Of a DNA stretch of 6,916 nt, positions 1 through 5,516 are shown one piece after another. Source of the stretch: Gemmatimonadota bacterium (lineage in GTDB: Bacteria > Gemmatimonadota > Gemmatimonadetes > Longimicrobiales > Gaopeijiaceae); contig PWZC01000044.1 in NCBI GenBank assembly GCA_003567615.1, forward strand, positions 1 to 6,916, in the 5' to 3' direction. How positions within the stretch are numbered: position 1 is the stretch's first letter; each line of letters starts with the position of its first letter. Below the pieces are notes generated by a model. The model saw nothing but the letters and a program-made list of their open reading frames with translations. It searched no databases and was not told the DNA's origin. The position numbers and the translations under genes were made by a program.

Positions 1-1418
1 CCGAGGCCGATCGTCTGTCGCCCCACGTGCTTCTGGCCGACGAGGCCTACCTCCTGGGCCCGGCGCCTTCGGCGGAGAGCTACCTTCGGGTGGACCGCAT
101 CCTGGAGGTGGCAGGCCGGGCCGGGGTGGTGGGCATTCACCCCGGCTACGGATTCCTGGCCGAGCGGGCCTCCTTCGCCCAGGCGGTGGAGGACGCCGGG
201 TTCACCTTCATCGGACCTACCGCCGCCACCATCGCCGCCATGGGCGACAAGACGGAGGCCCGGCAGCGGATGGCCGCCGCCGGGGTCCCCATCGTTCCGG
301 GAAACACCGAGGGTCTGGCCGACGCGGCACAGGCCCGGAAGCTGGCCCGGGAGATGGGCTTCCCGGTTCTGCTCAAGGCATCGGCCGGGGGCGGGGGGAA
401 GGGCATGCGGGTGGTGGAATCGGAAGATGAGGTGGAGCGGGCTCTGGAGGCGGCGCGCCGGGAGGCTGCAGGCGCCTTCGGTGACGACGCCGTCTACCTG
501 GAGAAGTACCTGGAGAAGCCGCGCCACATCGAGATCCAGCTCCTGGGCGACCTCCACGGGAACATCATCCACCTCGGGGAGCGGGAGTGCTCGATCCAGC
601 GCCGGCACCAGAAGCTGGTGGAGGAGTCGCCGTCGCCCGTGGTTTCCCCGGAGCTTCGGGCCGCCATGGGCGCGGCGGCGGTCCGGGCCGCGGAGGCGGT
701 GGCCTACCGCAGCGCCGGCACCGTGGAGTTCCTCTATGAGGACGGGGAGTTCTACTTCCTGGAGATGAACACCCGGATCCAGGTGGAACACCCGGTCACC
801 GAACTCGTCACCGGCATCGATCTCGTCCAGTGGCAGCTCCGCATCGCCTCGGGAGAGCCGATCCCCTTCCGCCAGGAAGAGATCGAGCCCCGGGGACACG
901 CCATCGAATGTCGCATCACCTCCGAGCTCCCGGAGGAAGGCTTCCTCCCCTCCACCGGCCGCATCCGTTACCTGGAGGTGCCCACCGGGCCAGGCGTCCG
1001 GTGGGACGGTGGCATCGCTCAGGGATTCGAGGTGGGCCTCCACTACGATCCCCTCCTGGCCAAGCTCATCGTCCACGCCCCCACCCGCACCGAGGCCATC
1101 CGTCGGATGGCCCGGGCCCTGGAGGAGTTGACGGTGGAAGGCGTGGATACGTGCCGGAGCTTTCATCGACGGGTGATGGATGAGGCGGACTACCAGGCCG
1201 GGAACGTGACCATCCGCTACCTGGAGGAACATCCGGAGATGCTGTCCGCCGGAGACCCGGCCCATGGGTATCCCGAGGACCTTCGCGTGGCGGCAGCGCT
1301 GGCGGGGCTCCTGGAGGCTGAGCGACGTCGCTCCATCCGGCCCCCCCGCATCGGGGCCGAGGATCGTTCCCTCTCCGGGTGGCAGGGCGCGCGGGGAGCC
1401 TGGCGAGCCGGCCAGTGA
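1..1418 (+). CDS. accC: Biotin carboxylase subunit of an acyl-CoA carboxylase (5' end cut by window edge)
   Basis: ATP-dependent carboxylation of the biotin on a carrier protein, the first half-reaction of acetyl-/propionyl-CoA carboxylase, in the cytoplasm. The frame is open from base 3 and already reads EADRLSPHVLLADEAY, which matches E. coli AccC from about residue 34, so some 33 N-terminal residues lie upstream. The GTG at 27 is internal, not the start. Visible features are the ATP-grasp glycine loop KASAGGGGKGM (375-407), HQK with its lysine at 612-614, the active-site string EMNTRIQVEHPVTE (from 762; Glu, Asn, Arg and Glu all present) and GVRW near 1000. The usual RINAED motif reads RITSEL, with Leu at 927-929. 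After the usual AccC end (YLEEHPEML) there are about 57 more residues, ending SGWQGARGAWRAGQ. This resembles the linker to the biotin-carrier half in fused propionyl-CoA carboxylase alpha chains. With a carrier gene and methylmalonyl-CoA mutase downstream, propionyl-CoA carboxylase is the likeliest role; an acetyl-CoA carboxylase role is not excluded. Confidence 0.94.
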   Translation, partial: EADRLSPHVLLADEAYLLGPAPSAESYLRVDRILEVAGRAGVVGIHPGYGFLAERASFAQAVEDAGFTFIGPTAATIAAMGDKTEARQRMAAAGVPIVPGNTEGLADAAQARKLAREMGFPVLLKASAGGGGKGMRVVESEDEVERALEAARREAAGAFGDDAVYLEKYLEKPRHIEIQLLGDLHGNIIHLGERECSIQRRHQKLVEESPSPVVSPELRAAMGAAAVRAAEAVAYRSAGTVEFLYEDGEFYFLEMNTRIQVEHPVTELVTGIDLVQWQLRIASGEPIPFRQEEIEPRGHAIECRITSELPEEGFLPSTGRIRYLEVPTGPGVRWDGGIAQGFEVGLHYDPLLAKLIVHAPTRTEAIRRMARALEELTVEGVDTCRSFHRRVMDEADYQAGNVTIRYLEEHPEMLSAGDPAHGYPEDLRVAAALAGLLEAERRRSIRPPRIGAEDRSLSGWQGARGAWRAGQ

Positions 1419-2758
1419 GGGACCGGGTGGTGCTGGACATTCGGGGGCTCTCCTCGGAGGGGGCCGGCATCGGCTCCCTCCCCGATGGACGGGTCGTCTT
1501 CGTCCATCGCACGGCACCCGGTGACCGGGTCGAGGTCGAGCTCACCCAGCTCCGGCGGCGGTGGGGGCGTGGACGGCTGGTCCGGATCGAGCGGCCCGGC
1601 CCCCACCGCAGGGTGGCGCCCTGTCCCCATCAGGCCCGGTGCGGAGGGTGTCCGCTGGAGCACCTGGAATACCCGGCCCAGTTGGAGGCGAAGCGCAGCC
1701 GTCTGGAGGAGGCGCTCCGGCGCATCGGAAAGTTGGAGGGACTTCCGGCCATCGAGGTCCACCCGTCGCCCCGGGAGTTCCGGTATCGGAACCGGGTCAG
1801 CTTCACCCTCCGACGCCTGGCCGGTGGGCGTGTGGTGGCAGGGTTTCACGAGGTGGACCGCCCCGATCGGATCGTGGATCTGGATGAGGCATGTCTCCTC
1901 CCGGAAGAGCCCGTGGCTCGAGCCTGGGGCGCCCTGCGGCAGAGCTGGGGTCCGGGGGCGGAGCGGCTTCCCGAGGGGCGGGAACTCCGCCTGACGCTCA
2001 GGGGAACCTCGGACGGGCAGGTCCTGCTCCTGGTTGAAGGGGGGCGGCTCCAGGAAGGGGGGCGGCTCCAGGAAGGGGGGCTCGACATTCTCCTGGAGGG
2101 TGTGCCCGGGCTGGTGGCCATCTGGCACCGGGAGGGAACCACCGACGTCCCCCGGCTCCTGGCCGGGACCGACGAGGTCGAAGAGCTCTGGCTCGGTGAG
2201 GTGCACCCCGTCCGCCCCGGCGCCTTCCTCCAGGTGAACCGGGCGGCGGCGGAACTGCTCCACGAGCTGGTACTCCGTGAGCTGGCTCCTCCTCGGGGTC
2301 GGACCCTGGTGGACGCCTACTGCGGTATCGGAGTGTACGGGCGCCGGGCCGCCCGACACGGAGGCCGGGCGGTGGGGATCGAGCTGGATGCGCAGGCGGC
2401 GTCCGTTGCCCGATCCCGGGCCCCCGCCGGATTCCACCTCCTGGAGGGAGCGGTGGAAGAGCGCCTGCAGGAGGCTCTCCCCGCCGATCTGGTGGTCCTG
2501 AATCCGCCTCGCAGCGGGGTCGCTGACGGGGTCATGGAGCGTCTGGCCGCCACCTCCCCGGAGCGCATCGTCTACGTGAGCTGCGATCCGGCGACCCTGG
2601 CGCGGGATCTGGCCCGGTTGGGCGATGGGTTCCGGATCGGGCGGCTCCAGGCCGTGGACCTCTTCCCCCAGACGGCACACATCGAGACTGTGGTCACCTT
2701 GGATCGGACCGATACCGGATCCGGATCCCGGCCTTCCATTCAATTCCAGGGAGCGTAG
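1415..2758 (+). CDS. rlmD: 23S rRNA (uracil-C5)-methyltransferase, RlmD/RumA family
   Basis: SAM-dependent m5U methyltransferase, most likely acting on 23S rRNA (U1939-type site). From GTG 1415 it is 447 aa, a normal family length. In order: an N-terminal TRAM domain (about 1-58); Fe-S cysteines C70-x5-C76-x2-C79 with a fourth at C160 (compare C81, C87, C90 and C162 in E. coli RumA); a central domain; then the methyltransferase fold with DAYCGIG (300-306), NPPRSG (363-368), the nucleophile in VSCDPATLARD (C390) and a C-terminal HIE glutamate (E424). GTG 1415 is chosen because it overlaps the upstream TGA as GTGA and starts right at the TRAM domain. GTG 1379 would add 12 unconserved residues; neither start has a well-spaced Shine-Dalgarno. 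An 18-bp tandem duplication lies at residues about 208-221. RlmC, RlmCD or TrmA specificity cannot be excluded from sequence alone, though the four cysteines argue against TrmA. The position between two carboxylase genes suggests co-transcription, not a shared pathway. Confidence 0.9.
   Translation: MRDRVVLDIRGLSSEGAGIGSLPDGRVVFVHRTAPGDRVEVELTQLRRRWGRGRLVRIERPGPHRRVAPCPHQARCGGCPLEHLEYPAQLEAKRSRLEEALRRIGKLEGLPAIEVHPSPREFRYRNRVSFTLRRLAGGRVVAGFHEVDRPDRIVDLDEACLLPEEPVARAWGALRQSWGPGAERLPEGRELRLTLRGTSDGQVLLLVEGGRLQEGGRLQEGGLDILLEGVPGLVAIWHREGTTDVPRLLAGTDEVEELWLGEVHPVRPGAFLQVNRAAAELLHELVLRELAPPRGRTLVDAYCGIGVYGRRAARHGGRAVGIELDAQAASVARSRAPAGFHLLEGAVEERLQEALPADLVVLNPPRSGVADGVMERLAATSPERIVYVSCDPATLARDLARLGDGFRIGRLQAVDLFPQTAHIETVVTLDRTDTGSGSRPSIQFQGA
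2036..2081 (+). repeat. In-frame 18-bp tandem repeat, about 2.6 copies, inside rlmD
   Basis: Two perfect copies of an 18-base unit (gaaggggggcggctccag) lie at 2036-2053 and 2054-2071. The first 10 bases of a third copy follow at 2072-2081. The unit is a multiple of three and encodes E-G-G-R-L-Q, so copy-number change would leave the rlmD frame intact. Each copy carries a run of six G, a slippage-prone tract. It falls in the central domain between the strand LLLVEGG and LDILLEG, most likely in a surface loop. Confidence 0.93.
2748..2753 (+). promoter_or_regulatory. Shine-Dalgarno for the biotin-carrier gene
   Basis: AGGGAG lies inside the last codons of rlmD, 11 bases before the ATG at 2765. 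The rlmD stop (TAG, 2756-2758) falls between this site and the start, so translation is probably handed on by the same ribosomes. The spacing is a little long but usable. Confidence 0.5.
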
Positions 2759-2764
2759 TCCCCC

Positions 2765-3298
2765 ATGGATTTCTTCGTGCATATCGCCGGTGAACGGCTT
2801 GAGGTGAAGGTGAGGAACGGGCAGTGCTGGGTCGACGGTTCTCCCGTTGAGGTGGAGTTGGCACCGCCGTCCGGAACTCCGGTTCGGAGCGCTCGGGCCG
2901 GTGGTCGATCCCTTCGGGTCCGCCCCGTCATGAACGGACGCGGACGGTGGCACCTCCAGGTGGAGGGCCGTGTCCACCAGGCGGAGGTCCTGGACCCGGG
3001 ACAGGAGTTCATCCGTCAGGCCCGCAAAGCCGCCGGGGTCGGAGTGGGGGTGCCGGCACTCAAGGCACCCATGCCCGGGCTGGTGGTACGAGTGGAGGTG
3101 GAGGAGGGGCAGGTCGTGCAGGCCGGCGACAGCCTGATCATCGTGGAAGCCATGAAGATGGAGAACGAACTCCGGGCCGCGGCTTCCGGGGTCGTCACCC
3201 GGATCATGGCCGAGGTGGGGGCGGCCGTGGAGAAGGATACCGTCCTCATGGAGTTTGATCCGTTGCCGTCCGAGGGTGGAGAGGAGGCCGAGGCATGA
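2765..3298 (+). CDS. Biotin carboxyl carrier subunit of the acyl-CoA carboxylase
   Basis: Carries the covalent biotin that shuttles carboxyl groups from biotin carboxylase to a carboxyltransferase. The protein is 177 aa. Residues about 97-166 form the biotinyl/lipoyl domain: PMPG turn at 102-105, biotinylation motif EAMKMEN with acceptor Lys131 (codon 3155-3157), and a closing VLMEF strand. Residues 1-96 are beta-rich, starting MDFFVHIAGERLEV. They resemble the domain that links biotin carboxylase to the carrier in fused propionyl-/methylcrotonyl-CoA carboxylase alpha chains, so with the upstream biotin carboxylase this looks like a split alpha subunit. A short acidic tail (EGGEEAEA) follows. 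The start is 6 bases after the rlmD stop; its TGA overlaps the mutase ATG by 4 bases. It could alternatively be the carrier of a decarboxylase or another acyl-CoA carboxylase, but the neighbours favour propionyl-CoA. No carboxyltransferase gene is present here, so the substrate is inferred. Confidence 0.92.
   Translation: MDFFVHIAGERLEVKVRNGQCWVDGSPVEVELAPPSGTPVRSARAGGRSLRVRPVMNGRGRWHLQVEGRVHQAEVLDPGQEFIRQARKAAGVGVGVPALKAPMPGLVVRVEVEEGQVVQAGDSLIIVEAMKMENELRAAASGVVTRIMAEVGAAVEKDTVLMEFDPLPSEGGEEAEA
3282..3287 (+). promoter_or_regulatory. Strong Shine-Dalgarno deciding the mutase start
   Basis: A perfect AGGAGG lies within the last codons of the carrier gene, 7 bases before ATG 3295. It fixes that ATG as the mutase start over the later in-frame ATGs at 3367 and 3400. 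It is the best ribosome binding site in the window. Confidence 0.8.
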
Positions 3299-4992
3299 CC
3301 GGAGATGGGACGAAGGAGAACGGGGGCACGGACCATGAGGCGACCCGGGAGGGGTCGGAGCCGGCGATGGGGCGGGGGAAGCCGGCCAGCCCGGACGGGA
3401 TGCGAACCGATTCGGGGCTCCCGGTGGCGCCTCTCTACTCGGCCGATCCGGAGGCGGTGGACCCGGAGCGGGATCTGGGTGAGCCTGGGGGCTATCCGTT
3501 CACCCGTGGCGTCTATCCCACCATGTATCGCGGTCGCCTCTGGACCATGCGCCAGTACGCCGGTTTCGGGACGGCCCGGGAGACCAACGAGCGCTACCAC
3601 TACCTTCTGGGGCGGGGGCAGACGGGTCTCTCGGTGGCCTTCGACCTCCCGACCCAGATGGGGGACGATTCGGACGACCCCATGGCCGCCGGTGAGGTCG
3701 GGCGGGCCGGGGTGGCCATCGACTCGCTGGAAGATATGCGCATCCTCTTCCACGGCATCGACCTGGCCCGTGTCTCCACCTCCATGACCATCAACTCCAC
3801 AGCGGCCATTCTCCTGGCCCTGTACATCGCGGTGGCCGAGGAGCAGGGGGTGTCCCGGGAGAAGCTGGCCGGGACGGTCCAGAACGATATCCTGAAGGAG
3901 TACATCGCCAGGGGCACCTACATCTATCCGGTCGAGCCGTCACTCCGGCTCATCTCGGATCTCATGGCCTTCTGTTCCCGGGAGGTTCCGCGCTGGAATA
4001 CCATCTCCATCTCGGGCTATCACATCCGCGAGGCGGGGTCCACGGCGCCCCAGGAAGTGGCCTTCACCTTCGCCAACGGCCTCGAGTACGTGAGGCGTGC
4101 GGTGGAGGCGGGGATTGACGTGGAGGACTTCGCGCCCCGACTCTCCTTCTTCTTCGCCGCCCACAACGACTTCTTTGAAGAGGTGGCCAAGTTCCGGGCT
4201 GCCCGCCGGCTCTGGGCCCGGCTCATGCGGGAGCGGTGGGATGCGTCGGACACATCGTGCCGACTCCGGTTCCACACCCAGACCGGCGGGTCGACCCTGA
4301 CGGCGCAGCAACCCCGGAACAATGTGATCCGGGTCACGACCCAGGCCCTTTCCGCCGTCCTGGGAGGCACCCAGTCCCTCCATACGAACGGCTACGACGA
4401 GGCGTTGTCCCTTCCCTCGGAAGAGGCGGCGGAGCTGGCCCTCCGCACCCAGCAGATCCTGGCCCACGAGTCCGGGGTGGCGCGAACGGTGGACCCCCTG
4501 GCCGGGAGCTACTTCGTGGAAGAGCTCACGAACCGCATCGAGGAGGAGGCGCGCCGCTACCTGTCGGAGATCGAGGAGCGGGGAGGCGCCGCCGGAGCCA
4601 TCGCCTACATGCAGGACGAGATCCATCGGGCCGCCCTCCGCTTCCAGCTCGAGGTGGAACGTGGGGATCGGGTGGTGGTGGGCGTTAACCACTACCGGAC
4701 CGAAGGAGGTACGTCGGAGATGGACCGGACGGACTATTCGGGGCTCGAGCGAGAGCAGCGGGAGAAGCTGGCCCGGGTTCGGGAGCGCCGGGATGCCGCC
4801 GCCGTGGAGGATGCCCTGGCCGCCCTGGCCGAAGGGGCCCGGGGATCGGAGAATCTCTTCCCCCGAATCCTGGATGCCGTCCGGGCCATGGCCACCCTGG
4901 GGGAGATCTCCGGGACGCTCCGGGAGGCTTGGGGGCGGTATTCCGCCGGGGGCAGCGGATCCTTCGGCGGGGGGGCTACCGTCGGTTCCTGA
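3295..4992 (+). CDS. Methylmalonyl-CoA mutase, large (catalytic) subunit without the B12-binding domain
   Basis: Radical isomerisation of (R)-methylmalonyl-CoA to succinyl-CoA with adenosylcobalamin. The protein is 565 aa. After a hydrophilic, poorly conserved leader (about 1-40) comes the substrate-binding TIM barrel: YPTMYRGRLWTMRQYAGFG (75-92), SVAFDLPTQMG, QNDILKEYIARGTYI (197-210), SISGYHIREAG (239-248), LRFHTQTGG (324-332) and GGTQSLHTN (357-365). Tyr88, Arg206, Tyr242, His243, His327 and Gln329 align one residue off P. shermanii Y89, R207, Y243, H244, H328 and Q330. Tyr88 and Arg206 indicate methylmalonyl-CoA, since isobutyryl-CoA mutase has Phe and Gln there. The body (IREAGSTAPQE, FFFAAHNDFFEE, AARRLWAR) is closer to the short mutase clade. 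There is no DxHxxG cobalamin motif, so a separate small B12 subunit is required; it is not in this window. A strong Shine-Dalgarno and an ATGA overlap tie it to the carrier gene. The tail is Gly/Ser-rich and crosses a seven-G run at 4969-4975. Related carboxyl-acyl-CoA substrates are not excluded. Confidence 0.95.
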   Translation: MTGDGTKENGGTDHEATREGSEPAMGRGKPASPDGMRTDSGLPVAPLYSADPEAVDPERDLGEPGGYPFTRGVYPTMYRGRLWTMRQYAGFGTARETNERYHYLLGRGQTGLSVAFDLPTQMGDDSDDPMAAGEVGRAGVAIDSLEDMRILFHGIDLARVSTSMTINSTAAILLALYIAVAEEQGVSREKLAGTVQNDILKEYIARGTYIYPVEPSLRLISDLMAFCSREVPRWNTISISGYHIREAGSTAPQEVAFTFANGLEYVRRAVEAGIDVEDFAPRLSFFFAAHNDFFEEVAKFRAARRLWARLMRERWDASDTSCRLRFHTQTGGSTLTAQQPRNNVIRVTTQALSAVLGGTQSLHTNGYDEALSLPSEEAAELALRTQQILAHESGVARTVDPLAGSYFVEELTNRIEEEARRYLSEIEERGGAAGAIAYMQDEIHRAALRFQLEVERGDRVVVGVNHYRTEGGTSEMDRTDYSGLEREQREKLARVRERRDAAAVEDALAALAEGARGSENLFPRILDAVRAMATLGEISGTLREAWGRYSAGGSGSFGGGATVGS

Positions 4993-5168
4993 AGCTTGGC
5001 CATTGGCACTTCACCGTGCCGGCGGAGCCGTTACCTTTCAACCTCTATGCCCGAACGGTATCCAACCGGGAAGGCCCTTGTTCCCCCGCGGTCCGGTTGA
5101 GCGCGGGAGTGCGGGTCCGTTCCGGGGGGGAATGCCTGTGGATGGATCAGTCCAGCGGAAACGGAATC
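4993..5168 (+). other. Intergenic gap between the mutase and the zinc-ribbon gene
   Basis: This is the only sizeable non-coding stretch. Just after the mutase stop, GGCAC (5005-5009) and GTGCC (5016-5020) form a 5-bp stem with a 6-base loop. CGGC/GCCG (5020-5023, 5027-5030) could form a second small stem. A T-rich but interrupted stretch follows, so any terminator is weak. A second inverted repeat, CCCGCG (5085-5090) and CGCGGG (5102-5107), lies further on, and seven G lie at 5124-5130. No clear -35/-10 pair is visible; TTTCAA (5036-5041) and TATCCA (5059-5064) at 17-base spacing are too weak to call. A new transcription unit may begin here, but that is inference. Confidence 0.4.
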
Positions 5169-5510
5169 ATGCCAACCTACGAATACCGGTGTCCCCAGGG
5201 ACATGAATTCGAACTCTTTCAGCGAATGAGTGACGAGCCCCGGGCCCCGTGCCCGGAGTGCGGGGTCGAGTCCCAGCGGATGCTGTCGGCCGGGGCCGGT
5301 TTCCTCTTCAAGGGAGACGGGTTCTACATCACCGACTACCGTTCCGACTCCTACAAGAAGGCCGCCAAGGCCGACGCCGAAAAGAAAGGGGGCTCCGGGT
5401 CGTCGCCGGAAGGGGGCGCCGCTCCTTCCGGCGGTGGGGGAGCGTCACCGTCACCGTCCTCTCCGTCCGGCCCGTCGACCTCTCCGTCGTCAGACTCCGG
5501 AAAGGGCTGA
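5169..5510 (+). CDS. FmdB-type small zinc-ribbon protein with low-complexity tail
   Basis: A 113-aa protein of the FmdB/CxxC-zinc-ribbon family, whose biochemical role is not established; it was named as a putative regulator beside a formamidase gene. The start is the family-standard MPTYEYRCP. The upstream in-frame ATG at 5142 would add nine unconserved residues, although a G-rich run at 5124-5131 could serve it as ribosome binding site; ATG 5169 has only GGAA at 5157-5160. Residues 8-31 form the ribbon. C28-x2-C31 is standard, but the first knuckle is C8-P-Q-G-H12 instead of CxxCG, so His12 is the probable replacement ligand. GFLFKGDGFYITDYRSDSYKKA (residues about 42-63) is the typical second half of the family. 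The last 45 or so residues are Ser/Gly/Pro-rich and probably disordered. It lies 6 bases before argS, and the two are probably co-transcribed. Confidence 0.87.
   Translation: MPTYEYRCPQGHEFELFQRMSDEPRAPCPECGVESQRMLSAGAGFLFKGDGFYITDYRSDSYKKAAKADAEKKGGSGSSPEGGAAPSGGGGASPSPSSPSGPSTSPSSDSGKG
5499..5506 (+). promoter_or_regulatory. Probable Shine-Dalgarno for argS
   Basis: GGAAAGGG lies in the last codons of the zinc-ribbon gene, 10 bases before the argS ATG at 5517. It supports that start and translational coupling across the 6-base gap. Confidence 0.45.
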
Positions 5511-5516
5511 GTCTCC

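Noticed and set aside
27..29. GTG at 27 as start of the biotin carboxylase
   Set aside because: The frame is open to the window edge and the residues before it (EADRLSPH) are conserved biotin carboxylase sequence, so the real start is upstream of the window.
2717..2728. 12-base perfect palindrome ggatccggatcc near the rlmD 3' end
   Set aside because: It is in the coding tail, made of repeated GATCC/GGATC steps common in this base composition. With no T-run after it, it is unlikely to be a terminator or operator.
1217..2977. 586-aa open frame on the - strand spanning rlmD
   Set aside because: It lies wholly antisense to well-identified genes, is Pro/Arg/Gly-rich with no recognisable domain, and arises because high third-position G+C removes stops on the opposite strand.
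3016..3753. 245-aa - strand frame across the carrier/mutase junction
   Set aside because: It crosses two real genes with secure motifs on the + strand and shows no domain of its own.
5036..5064. Possible sigma-70 promoter TTTCAA - 17 bases - TATCCA
   Set aside because: Only about half of the consensus positions match, and high-G+C genomes give many such hits, so I do not call it as a feature.
4929..5168. N-terminal extension of the zinc-ribbon protein to ATG 4929
   Set aside because: The extra 80 residues overlap the mutase end and look like translated intergenic DNA, whereas the family begins at MPTYEYRC (5169).
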